From the NCBI GenBank assembly GCA_049317725.1, contig JBMOHS010000004.1, positions 1 to 57,543 of the forward strand: DNA of 57,543 nucleotides, in the 5' to 3' direction. The number at the start of each line of letters is the position of its first letter. Position 1 is the stretch's first letter. Origin of the DNA: CAIOZW01 sp049317725. Lineage in GTDB: Bacteria > Acidobacteriota > Blastocatellia > RBC074. The translations under genes and the position numbers were made by a program. The notes below the pieces were generated by a model. That model was not told where the DNA came from, made no database searches, and worked only from the letters and a program-made list of their open reading frames with translations. This document shows positions 9,371 to 17,959 of the stretch, piece after piece.

Positions 9371-9395
9371 TCTTCTCTTCTCTTCTCTTCTCTTC
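9371..9395. repeat. (TCTTC)5 pentanucleotide microsatellite
   Basis: Five perfect tandem TCTTC units lie in the 63-bp intergenic space between the FAD oxidoreductase stop and the Gfo/Idh/MocA start, 17-41 bp upstream of the latter on the minus strand, where it reads as a purine tract. Slippage here would alter mRNA leader length between two operon genes. Confidence 0.9.
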
Positions 9396-9417
9396 CCCTG
9401 CCACTCTCAATTCGCCA

Positions 9418-10686
9418 TCACAGCGCGAGCAGCGCCCCCTGTCTCTCGAGTTGCGCGCGGACCGTCTCGTACCCAATCTCGCGAGTGCCGACCCCCTGGC
9501 GCGCCGCGAAGGCGGCGATCACTCCCGCCGCCTCGCCCGTCGCCATCGCCGTCGCACTCACCCGCGTTGAACCGTGCGCCTCGTGAGTCGCCGAGAGGCA
9601 TCGTCCCGCCACCAGCAGATTCTCGCGATCTCTGACCAGAAGTGCCCGCGCCGGGATCGGATACGGCGCCGGCGGATCATCCTTGTGCGGATGAACCCCA
9701 ACCCGCCCATCAGCCGGATGGATGTCGATCGGCCAACAGCCCAGCGCCACTACGTCCTCGTGCCCGCCACCTGACCAGACATCATCGGCCGTCATCACAT
9801 AATCGCCAAGAATCCGCCGGGTCTCCCTGACGCCAACCTCGGCCCCAGAGCAGATGATGTAACTGTCCCGAAAGTCTGGAACCTCCCGACAAAAGATGTC
9901 GTGAATCCGCACCATATCCTCACGACCTTGGATCTCGGCGCGCGTCAAATCCTCTGTCCGTGTCCCATCGCCATAGAGCCTCGTGCAGTTGGCCGTCACT
10001 TCCCCTTCACGGATCCGGATGAACCAAGGCCCCCCATACTTCGGCGCACGCCCCTCGCGATAGGCAGCGTCCATCGCCGCCCGGCACTCCCGCTCCAGAA
10101 TCTCCCAGCTCCGTCCGCCGCTCAAGCCGCCAATCCGAAAATGCTGCGACATTGTCTGCATCCGTGCGTCCTTTTCATAGTCCGCCCCGGCAAAACAGGC
10201 GAGGTCGCCATCACCAGTTGTATCGACGATGACCCGGGCAGTAATCTCCCACAGCCCCTCCTTTCCAGCCGCGATGACCGATCTGACACGGTCCCCATCC
10301 ATCACCACTTCCACTGCGAAGAGATGGTAGAGGACCGTGACTCCCGCCTCTTGCAACAGCCGATCTCCGACGCGCTTCATCGCTTCTGGATCGAAATTGA
10401 GCGTCTCCGGCGGGTTCTCAACCCGTGCCAGACCACCCATTCCCTCAAGGCGACTGATCACCTCTCGTGGAATGCCTCCGACGACGAACTGACTGTAGTC
10501 GCGACAATTGCGCGCCCCGTCAAACGTATGCACCAGGGAGCTGACACAGATTCCTCCGCAAAACCCATGCCGCTCCAAGAGGATCGTCCGCTGTCCCAAC
10601 CTCGCCGCCGCCACCGCCGCGCCAAGTCCCGCGGTTCCCCCGCCACACACCAGGACATCACAGTCCCTTCTCTCCGCTATTCTCAT
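9418..10686 (-). CDS. FAD-dependent oxidoreductase (PF12831-like)
   Basis: A flavoprotein of 422 residues from the chosen ATG at 10686. The FAD-binding GGGTAGLGAAVAAARLG motif begins about residue 13, followed by an acidic residue ending strand 2 (LLER), and CGGICVSSLVH resembles the FAD_oxidored family. The C-terminal part has RCLSATHEAHGSTRV and GEAAG. An open frame extends upstream to 10836, but that part overlaps the preceding glycosidase gene and lacks family similarity, so the shorter start (29 bp after that gene) is preferred. Related proteins are common in glycan-degradation loci of Acidobacteria and Planctomycetes, but their substrates are undefined. No signal peptide is evident, so it is predicted cytoplasmic. 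Confidence 0.88.
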   Translation of the reverse strand: MRIAERRDCDVLVCGGGTAGLGAAVAAARLGQRTILLERHGFCGGICVSSLVHTFDGARNCRDYSQFVVGGIPREVISRLEGMGGLARVENPPETLNFDPEAMKRVGDRLLQEAGVTVLYHLFAVEVVMDGDRVRSVIAAGKEGLWEITARVIVDTTGDGDLACFAGADYEKDARMQTMSQHFRIGGLSGGRSWEILERECRAAMDAAYREGRAPKYGGPWFIRIREGEVTANCTRLYGDGTRTEDLTRAEIQGREDMVRIHDIFCREVPDFRDSYIICSGAEVGVRETRRILGDYVMTADDVWSGGGHEDVVALGCWPIDIHPADGRVGVHPHKDDPPAPYPIPARALLVRDRENLLVAGRCLSATHEAHGSTRVSATAMATGEAAGVIAAFAARQGVGTREIGYETVRAQLERQGALLAL

Positions 10687-10715
10687 CTTCGTCCACCCAT
10701 CCCCGTCGCCTTGTC

Positions 10716-13700
10716 TCAATAACCAGGAGTCTGCGCACCACCAACCGGTGAGCGTCGCTGCCGATGACCCGCCCAATCCTCGGCGAAGACCTGGTAGTAG
10801 TAGGTCGTCCCCGGCTTGAGATTTCGATCGTCCCACGTCTGCAGAAAATATGATGTCGGTCGGAGCGTCGCGATGGGCTCGGTCGGCACGAAGTCAGGAC
10901 GCTCACCCCGATAGACGAGGTAGCGCGCCACATCCGGCTCCTGGTTCCGCCGCCAATAGACGATCAGTCGATCCGGCGCACGACGGACCACCCCGAGATC
11001 CTCCACCTCGGCTGGCGGCGTCAGGTTGGTCCGCTTCGTCCGCACCGTGATCGGCGGCGAGACCTCTCCTTGTCGGTTGTAGCGGGTCACTGGAGCGACA
11101 CGATAGAAATAAGACGTATCGATCTTCAACCCTTCGTCCGCAAACCTCGAAGGTACGGTCCGTGCGACCAGTGTCCACGCCGTCGGGGGAGCGTCAGGAT
11201 CCTCTGACCGATAGACGTTCCAGCCGGACCCGCTCCCCTGCCAGCTCAACGTGACCTTGCTATCGGAGACCGCCGCCCCGCGCAGACCGCTCGCCTTGGG
11301 CAATGGCTCGGTCTCCTCCGCCATGACCCGAACTGTTGCAAATCCAAACCGTGCCAGCTTGACGCGGATGGTTCGTCCCGCCACCTCGAGCGCCCCCCGG
11401 TCGTTCTCGACCAGATCGCACGAGAAGGCTCGAGCCACCGGAAAGTTGGGCAGCTCTACCTCCGTCTCCGTCTCCCGACCGGCTGTCTCGACCAGCCGCA
11501 GAATCAGCCCCCTCCCCGGCTGTTCGCTCAATTTCAACGTCGTCAGGGCGACATTCTCGGCCTTGACCCGCACAAAACTTGCCCCACCCGCCGGCAGCAC
11601 TCCCGGTTGCGGCACCGCCACCAACCGGGCTCGCAGCGGACTCGCCTTTCCCCAACCCAGCCGTGGCGCTTCCTGCTGCCAGTCTCCCTGGTGGGAAGTG
11701 AAGCGGTAGCTCAGTCGCGCCCGTGGGTCATCCCCATTGAGCGTCAGTAATCCAGCCATCCGATTGGAGTAGGCGTAACTGTAGAGATGCGACGTGGCCG
11801 GTCGATAATCGATCGAGAACTGGTTGTAGCGGATCTCTCCAAAATTGACGTTCTGTGCCTCTCCGAGCGCCATCGTCACTCCGAAGGACCCGTTGCTGAC
11901 GTCGACCCAACGATTGGCACTGAGGTAATCGTGCGTCCCCCATCGTAACTGGTCCTTCCACGGACGCACGACACCACCGGGGTACTCCGCCCGCGCCTCA
12001 AAATCGTCGACCTTGACCGGAAAGGCGAAGTAGAGGTTGTCGCGATAGCGATCGACGTAATTGTCCGAATGGAGCGCCTTGACGTGCGCGAGGTCGTTGA
12101 CGATGTCGATCTGCTTGAGTCCGCGGTAGAGGGTCACCCGTTGCACAATCGCCGCCCCGGTGACGGCGTCGTCGATCTCCACGGTGAACTCGACTGCCAC
12201 CGGGCCCGGTTGACCCGGCCGCAACCTCGCCCCTGTTGGACTGTACTCGGTGCCCTCCTTGGATTCCCGCTCCGTTTTGCGGATGTAGACCAGCTGATTG
12301 AATCGATGGCGTGCCGACTGATCGACCAGCTCCCGCTGCAATTCGCGGTCGACAATTGAGCGGATCGTACCTGTCGCCGCGTCAAACTCGATCCGGTAGA
12401 ACTCATTGGCCATCCACGTCGGCCCCGCCTCCAGCGAACTGCCAACGCTGGCTCCGCTCTTCGTCCCTCCTCCGCGCCGTGTCGGCAGTACCTTGTAACC
12501 GTATGACGGTATCCCTTTTGCCAAGAGTACCTGCCGTCCGTCGGCCAGCCGTTGCACCGGAAGCGTCTCGCCATTGGCCGGATCGATCGCCTCCGTGAAA
12601 TCCCCTTCGACCTCGACGAGGTCGCTTCGCTCTTGAACCAACGGATTGAAGACGACCAGGGAATTGGCCTCTGGCACCGGAATCTGCCGCAAAAGCGCTG
12701 TTTCGCTCAGCTCCACCGCACGCTCCGCTCCGGCCAGCGCGCGCTCTGCCTCCTTCTTTTTCACCCACGTCGCGTTGAAGAGCTGGACGTCACTCGCCCG
12801 CGGCAATGTTGGCCAGCTGTGCTCGTCATAGTCCATGAGCCTGGTGAAGGTCCGCTCGATCAGTCCCCACGGATGGCGAAATCCGGTATCGCCTAGCCAT
12901 GCCAGCGCACCGATCCCCTCGGCCCACGGCAAGAGCCGCGCGGCACGCCGCTTCTGCCCTTGCGACTCCGGATCGATCGTCGAGTAGTCAGCCGAGAAGT
13001 TGTTGAGATCGCCACGCAACGTCTCCAATCGGTCCCCATAGTTCTTCTCGATGTACTCGAAGACGGTTGTTGGACTGCCAATCCTGATCTCCGGGTACCG
13101 AAACCGCCGATTCCATTCCGGCAGGATGCGCCCATCAAATCGTGGCGTGTCGTGATCAACGTAGTCCGGGACGACCAGCACATCCCACGGATAAGGGCCA
13201 AGCAGATTGCCGCTCTCGACGCGCTGCAACTCCGTCGTCACATTCTCGGCTCCGAGATCGATCAGCGCCTCCCGATGACCACCCGCCGTCTGTCCATACC
13301 AGAACGACATCGCGTAATGCGACCGCCACCCAAAGAGGACCCGGCTCCGTCCATCCGGCGCCTCCCACCAGAAGAAGGCCGGGACTTTGGTCCGCTCATA
13401 GTTGTTGTTTCCACCCGAGCGCCAGCCTTGTCCCCAGCGTGCGACGTAGCGAAACCCAGCCTCCGCCACCGCTTGGCAACCCGCCCAGGACAGGCTCGGA
13501 TTGTCGACAATCATGAAGGTCTTGAGGTCGAGCCCGAACCGATCCTTCGCCTCGCGCCGCCCCGGATAGGTCATCCGTGCCAACTCCTCATAATCCATCC
13601 AGTGCGAGTGAACTCCACTCGGCGCTCCCATCAGGTGCATGTTTCCAGGCTTGACCTGCTTCTCCACCAATCGTCGCCACGCTGCCTCCGAGCGCTCCTC

Positions 13701-14270
13701 GATGTAGTTCCGCTGGAAGAGCATCGACTCCATCGTGTAATGAAACTGACTGTCCAAATCCCGCTCCGACTCGGCAACATTCTCTCGTGGCGCGCTCAGA
13801 AACTCTCCGAGCTCGATGTTGTTCGCGATGTTGTGCTGCTTGCGATAGATGTAGTCCTCATAGCCAAGATCTTCGTGTGAGGACTTGACGATCGTCACCT
13901 TCCAGTGGCGCTGCGGCTGCCACTGCTGCCGATGCTCGACCACCTCCCCACCCTGACAGCGCAGCGTCAGCCGCAGTTCCCGCTCCACCCGAATGTCCGG
14001 GACCAGTACCTGGCTCACCACGCCGCCCGGCGGCACCTTGAGCCTTGCCGTGACCGGCGACTCCCCCTCGACGGCCACCTCGACTCCACACTCAGTTGCC
14101 GCTCCACTGTTTCCCAAACTCAACTTGGCCACTTGCCGCAAAGGCTCGGCACGCGGAAAGAGCGGAGTCGGCTCCAACCCGATGATCCGTATTCCCGTCT
14201 CCCGTGCCGAATGACCCGCTGGCAAGAACAGACAGGTCGCCGCCAACAACAGCAGAATCGAGATTCTCAT
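10716..14270 (-). CDS. GH38-like alpha-mannosidase-type glycosidase with C-terminal FN3 domains, secreted
   Basis: A 1184-residue predicted exported glycosidase. Residues 1-22 form a signal peptide ending around GHSA. After an N-terminal beta-rich region, the SSHEDLGY motif (near 134) matches the His/Asp metal-binding start of GH38-type catalytic domains; FMIVDNPSLSW and the PDYVDHDTPRF region are candidate nucleophile and further metal/substrate motifs. A long beta-sandwich typical of GH38 C-terminal domains follows, then two fibronectin-type-III-like repeats (about 990-1180, ending RSPVGGAQTPGY). Start: the ATG at 14270 has AAGGAG 6 nt upstream; a GTG directly before it is possible. It lies 13 bp from the TonB receptor gene. 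Hydrolysis of alpha-mannosides is the family activity; because the fold also includes GH38-related families such as DUF5054, the exact linkage is open. Confidence 0.72.
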   Translation of the reverse strand: MRISILLLLAATCLFLPAGHSARETGIRIIGLEPTPLFPRAEPLRQVAKLSLGNSGAATECGVEVAVEGESPVTARLKVPPGGVVSQVLVPDIRVERELRLTLRCQGGEVVEHRQQWQPQRHWKVTIVKSSHEDLGYEDYIYRKQHNIANNIELGEFLSAPRENVAESERDLDSQFHYTMESMLFQRNYIEERSEAAWRRLVEKQVKPGNMHLMGAPSGVHSHWMDYEELARMTYPGRREAKDRFGLDLKTFMIVDNPSLSWAGCQAVAEAGFRYVARWGQGWRSGGNNNYERTKVPAFFWWEAPDGRSRVLFGWRSHYAMSFWYGQTAGGHREALIDLGAENVTTELQRVESGNLLGPYPWDVLVVPDYVDHDTPRFDGRILPEWNRRFRYPEIRIGSPTTVFEYIEKNYGDRLETLRGDLNNFSADYSTIDPESQGQKRRAARLLPWAEGIGALAWLGDTGFRHPWGLIERTFTRLMDYDEHSWPTLPRASDVQLFNATWVKKKEAERALAGAERAVELSETALLRQIPVPEANSLVVFNPLVQERSDLVEVEGDFTEAIDPANGETLPVQRLADGRQVLLAKGIPSYGYKVLPTRRGGGTKSGASVGSSLEAGPTWMANEFYRIEFDAATGTIRSIVDRELQRELVDQSARHRFNQLVYIRKTERESKEGTEYSPTGARLRPGQPGPVAVEFTVEIDDAVTGAAIVQRVTLYRGLKQIDIVNDLAHVKALHSDNYVDRYRDNLYFAFPVKVDDFEARAEYPGGVVRPWKDQLRWGTHDYLSANRWVDVSNGSFGVTMALGEAQNVNFGEIRYNQFSIDYRPATSHLYSYAYSNRMAGLLTLNGDDPRARLSYRFTSHQGDWQQEAPRLGWGKASPLRARLVAVPQPGVLPAGGASFVRVKAENVALTTLKLSEQPGRGLILRLVETAGRETETEVELPNFPVARAFSCDLVENDRGALEVAGRTIRVKLARFGFATVRVMAEETEPLPKASGLRGAAVSDSKVTLSWQGSGSGWNVYRSEDPDAPPTAWTLVARTVPSRFADEGLKIDTSYFYRVAPVTRYNRQGEVSPPITVRTKRTNLTPPAEVEDLGVVRRAPDRLIVYWRRNQEPDVARYLVYRGERPDFVPTEPIATLRPTSYFLQTWDDRNLKPGTTYYYQVFAEDWAGHRQRRSPVGGAQTPGY

Positions 14271-14283
14271 CACCCTCTCCTTC

Positions 14284-17200
14284 TCAGTAGATCAACTTCA
14301 ACGCGAACTGGATCTGTCGCGGCGTTCGCGCTGCGGTGATCTGACCGAAGGCCGCGTTCCCGAGCTGTGTGTTCGGCCCGAGAAAGTTGGTCTTGTTGAA
14401 CGCATTGAAGAACTCCGCCCGGAACTGGAGCCCAAGCCCCTCCCGCAGCGTTGTATTCTTCTGCAACGAGATGTCCCAGATCTGGAACCCTGGTCGGCGT
14501 GTCGAGGGCATCGTCCGCGAAAGATTCCCCAGCGTGTAAGGCGTCGCCGGGAAGGCAAATGCTGCCGTATTGAACCACCGCAGGAACGTCCGCTCCCCCG
14601 CAGGCAGATTCGGATCCCCGACCAGATCTGGCCGCCGCGTCCCGGGGAGAAACGCTCCCCCTGTTGCCGTCACCACCAAGGGCCGCTCTTTCGAGAACGT
14701 GCTAATCCCAGAGACCTCCCAGCCTCCCAGGACGGCCCCCATCACCCCGCTCTTGAGGTACTTTTGTCCCCGCCCGAACGGCAGCTCCCAGACGTAGTTG
14801 ACGACCAGCCGCTGTGGAATGTCTTCCCCGCTGACCGACTTCTCCCCCGCCAAATTGAAGATGTTCTGGAAATTCCCGCCCGACTCCCCTGGCCCAGGCG
14901 CGTTGTCGATCAACTTCGAGAGCGTGTACGAGACTCCTACTGTCACCCCTCCCGACAACCGCTTCTGCATGCTCGCCAAGAGCGAATGGTAGTTGCTGAA
15001 ATAGTCGTGCACGCCCTGTCGCGCCACCGAAATGAACTGCGGAAAGGCCCGCAAGAGCAGCTGTCGTTCGACCGTCGCCGTCGATAACGGGCCCGTCCGG
15101 ATCTGACCAACAAATGGGTTGGCCACTTGCGTCCGTAACCCGTCTCCCAGCGGCAGATTCTCTGGCCGCAATGTGTTGAGATCGATCGCCGGTCCGTTGA
15201 GCTTGTTGCCCTTTGATCCGGCATACGCCAACTCGACCACCAGATCCGATCCCATCTGTCGCTGAATCCCGAGATTCCAGTTGTAAAACTCCGAGATCGG
15301 ATAGTACCGGTCAAGGTAGGTCCCACTCTCTCCGACCAGCGCCGCCAGTCCCGGGGCTGCTCCCAATGGCGCGACCAACCCTGTCGGAAACGGATTCGCA
15401 ATTGAGATTGTCGGCACCGTCGTGTTCGCCTGCGTGTTGACCCCGCGCGTCGAGAAGGTCGGACTCAGCCCCAACCCGCTCACCGTGTCTCCCTCGTTGA
15501 ACGGTGAGATGTAGTTCAAAGCCGCCCCTCCCCGCACCACTGTCTTCTCGTTCACCTGGTAGGCAAATCCCAACCGAGGTCCGAAATTGTTCCAGTCCGT
15601 ATCAAACTGTCCCCGTCCATCCGTGTTCGTTCCAACAAAAAGAAACGCTCCCGGCCGTCCGGTCGTCGGCTCCTTCGCCGTCGGATCGAAGTTCAGCAGC
15701 CGATTGAAACGATCCGTCCGCGGCATGTGCAGGTCGTACCGCACCCCGAGATTGAGCGTCAGCCGTCGCGTCACCTTCCAGTTGTCCTGCACGTATAAGG
15801 CCAAATAGGGCCGCGACTCCGCCACCGCCGCGTCATTGCTCAAGGTGGAGACCGCCGGAAATCCCAGCAGCAAACTCGCAATGCTATCCCCCGTATTGTT
15901 CTGCCCAACTGTCGGCCCCGAGAGAAACCCCTGGTTGAAACTGAACTGCCCCGAGACCGCACTCGGCTGAAACGTGTTCTGATGCTGCACCCGGAACTCG
16001 CTGCCCACCTTCCACTCGTGTCCCCCGCTTACCTTGGTCAAACTTCCCTGAAAGGTGTAGATGTTGACCGCCCGCCGAATGAAGTTCCCAACGGGCGTCC
16101 CAATCGCCGAGTACCCCGCGATGTCGAATCGTGGAAAGGCCGTATCTGGAATGTATCCCGGCAATCCGAGCGCGCTCATATTGACCGGATCTCCACTCCC
16201 TGGGGATTTTCGATCCGTTGCAAACCTTGATAACCCCGCCCGCAACGTCATCACCAATGTCGAACTGAAGGTGTGCACATCCTGCAACATCGCGTTGTGC
16301 GCGACAAAGGTCAGCGCGCCAAAGTTGGGTGACGCGTCATTGCCAAACAGATTCGCTGGCGTATTGTCGCTGCGGTTCTTGGAGTACCGAAACGAGATCG
16401 TGTTTGCCGCGCTCACCGTCTGATCGATCCGATTGTTCAACTGATACTGACTCAGCCGGTTCGGCTCCTGCGTAATGAAGTTGTTCGCCTGCGTGAAGGC
16501 GTTCGACGGCGTAGTGTTGGGCAAAGGGGTCAACGCCAGCAACGCCCGTGCCGTCGGGCTGATCCGATTCTCTGGAATGATGTTCCCCGTAAACTGGGTT
16601 CGTATGAACCCGCCCGCCCCATTCGACCGCGTCGTCAACGGATCGAAGATCGGCACGACATTCCCACTCGTGTCCCGCAGATTCGAGAAATCTCCCCGAC
16701 GCTGTGCTGCTGTCGGTACCGTCAGAAAGACCGGGTCGATCCCCGTCACCCGCTTGACCCCTTCGTAACTGCTGAAGAAGAAGGATCGATCCCGCCCGTC
16801 ATAGAGTTTGGGAATCCGGATCGGCCCCCCGATCGTTCCCCCATACTGGTTGAATCGAAACTTGCCCTTCCTTCTCCTCGCCCGGTTCGCAAAGAAGTTG
16901 TTGGCGTCCAGCGCGTCGTTCCGCAGAAACTCCCACAGTGTCCCGTGAAAGGCATTCGTTCCCGACTTGATGCTGACATTGACGATCGCTCCCCCCGAGT
17001 TCCTGAACTCCGCCGAGTAGTTGTTCGTCTGGACCTTGAACTCCTGCACCGCATCGACCGTGGGATGCAGCGCGATCTGTCCAAAACTCCCTCCGTTGTT
17101 CGGCACCCCGTCCACCAGCACCTCGTTCGTCAGTGACCGCCCCCCATTCGCCTTGAAGAGCGACGGATTGATCGAGCTGTCCGCCTGCTGCACGAAGAAA

Positions 17201-17691
17201 TTGTCCTGATTCGGAATCACCCCTGGACTCAACGCCACCAGATTGAAGACCCCACGCGCATTGAGCGGCAACCCGACGATCCGCACATTGTCGACCACCA
17301 ACCCCAACGAGGAACTGCTCCCCTCCAGCAACGGCGCCGTTGCCGTCACCTCGACCGAGTCCGTTACCTCCCCCGAGGTCAACACGAAGTCGATCGTCGC
17401 CCGCTGCTCCACCTGCAACCCTACCTTGCGGACCACCCGCTTGAATCCCGGCCTCGTCACTGCAATCTCATACTCCCCCGGATTCAATTGCGGCACTACA
17501 TAGCTCCCCGACTCTCCCGTCGTCGCTGTCGCGACCCGATTCGTCCCCAGATTCGTCACCGTCACCACCGCTCCCTGGACCACCGCCCCCCGCTCATCGA
17601 CCACCACGCCCACGAATGTCCCCGTCGACGTCTGCCCCCATCCCACAACCACCAACAACGCCACCATCATCATCGACAGTCCTGTCTTCAT
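14284..17691 (-). CDS. TonB-dependent receptor with carboxypeptidase-regulatory-like domain
   Basis: An outer-membrane transporter of 1135 residues, the large acidobacterial type. Residues 1-19 form a signal peptide. A carboxypeptidase regulatory-like beta-sandwich (about 20-100, GTFVGVVVDERGAVVQGA to GEYEIAVTRPGF) precedes the plug domain (about 110-260, with GGRSLTNEVLVDGVPNN) and a long beta-barrel ending RQIQFALKLIY, with the aromatic C-terminal residue expected of barrel proteins. ATG 17691 is chosen because AAAGGAG is 8 nt upstream; an open frame runs on to 17745 without signal-peptide logic. There is no SusD-like neighbour. It is the first gene of the ten-gene minus-strand operon and has its own near-consensus promoter at 17796-17823, so it probably brings the operon's glycan fragment across the outer membrane. 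Confidence 0.95.
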   Translation of the reverse strand: MKTGLSMMMVALLVVVGWGQTSTGTFVGVVVDERGAVVQGAVVTVTNLGTNRVATATTGESGSYVVPQLNPGEYEIAVTRPGFKRVVRKVGLQVEQRATIDFVLTSGEVTDSVEVTATAPLLEGSSSSLGLVVDNVRIVGLPLNARGVFNLVALSPGVIPNQDNFFVQQADSSINPSLFKANGGRSLTNEVLVDGVPNNGGSFGQIALHPTVDAVQEFKVQTNNYSAEFRNSGGAIVNVSIKSGTNAFHGTLWEFLRNDALDANNFFANRARRRKGKFRFNQYGGTIGGPIRIPKLYDGRDRSFFFSSYEGVKRVTGIDPVFLTVPTAAQRRGDFSNLRDTSGNVVPIFDPLTTRSNGAGGFIRTQFTGNIIPENRISPTARALLALTPLPNTTPSNAFTQANNFITQEPNRLSQYQLNNRIDQTVSAANTISFRYSKNRSDNTPANLFGNDASPNFGALTFVAHNAMLQDVHTFSSTLVMTLRAGLSRFATDRKSPGSGDPVNMSALGLPGYIPDTAFPRFDIAGYSAIGTPVGNFIRRAVNIYTFQGSLTKVSGGHEWKVGSEFRVQHQNTFQPSAVSGQFSFNQGFLSGPTVGQNNTGDSIASLLLGFPAVSTLSNDAAVAESRPYLALYVQDNWKVTRRLTLNLGVRYDLHMPRTDRFNRLLNFDPTAKEPTTGRPGAFLFVGTNTDGRGQFDTDWNNFGPRLGFAYQVNEKTVVRGGAALNYISPFNEGDTVSGLGLSPTFSTRGVNTQANTTVPTISIANPFPTGLVAPLGAAPGLAALVGESGTYLDRYYPISEFYNWNLGIQRQMGSDLVVELAYAGSKGNKLNGPAIDLNTLRPENLPLGDGLRTQVANPFVGQIRTGPLSTATVERQLLLRAFPQFISVARQGVHDYFSNYHSLLASMQKRLSGGVTVGVSYTLSKLIDNAPGPGESGGNFQNIFNLAGEKSVSGEDIPQRLVVNYVWELPFGRGQKYLKSGVMGAVLGGWEVSGISTFSKERPLVVTATGGAFLPGTRRPDLVGDPNLPAGERTFLRWFNTAAFAFPATPYTLGNLSRTMPSTRRPGFQIWDISLQKNTTLREGLGLQFRAEFFNAFNKTNFLGPNTQLGNAAFGQITAARTPRQIQFALKLIY

Positions 17692-17795
17692 ATGCTCGTC
17701 TCCTTTGCTGCCCGACGATTCTTTTCCACACGGCTTCCCACTCATCTCTTCTTTTTTGGGTTTTCTGGAAATCGTTCATTGGTATGACGGCGGGC

Positions 17796-17823
17796 AGTAT
17801 ACCGGTAACTTACCAAATGTCAA
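17796..17823 (-). promoter_or_regulatory. Sigma70-type promoter of the TonB-receptor operon
   Basis: On the minus strand, TTGACA (17818-17823) and TATACT (17796-17801) are separated by 16 bp, close to a sigma70 consensus. Transcription would begin near 17789, giving a leader of about 98 nt before the ATG at 17691. The spacer carries a perfect palindrome, listed separately. Confidence 0.75.
17804..17814. promoter_or_regulatory. Candidate operator palindrome in promoter spacer
   Basis: GGTAACTTACC is a perfect 11-bp inverted repeat (GGTAA-N-TTACC) lying between the -35 and -10 of the receptor promoter. TGGTAAA half-sites recur at 17853-17859 and 17874-17880, 21 bp apart, on the side of the divergent regulator gene. 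The layout suggests binding by the GntR-LacI regulator at 17960-19093, repressing the operon and perhaps itself. Binding is inferred. Confidence 0.6.
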
Positions 17824-17852
17824 ACAAATTTTTGGGCCGACGGTTAATTTCG

Positions 17853-17880
17853 TGGTAAATTGCGCGCCTGGACTGGTAAA
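17853..17880. promoter_or_regulatory. Paired TGGTAAA direct repeats upstream of the regulator
   Basis: Two identical 7-bp motifs start at 17853 and 17874, exactly 21 bp (two helical turns) apart, and share GGTAA with the operator palindrome at 17804. They precede the regulator ATG by 80-107 bp and could be auxiliary or autoregulatory half-sites. Confidence 0.4.
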
Positions 17881-17959
17881 GTAGACGGGTCGAGACGGGA
17901 TCCAGCAACGAAGGATCAGAAGACTGGATCGAAGCAGAGAGGCAAGCGGGGAGAGTTGA

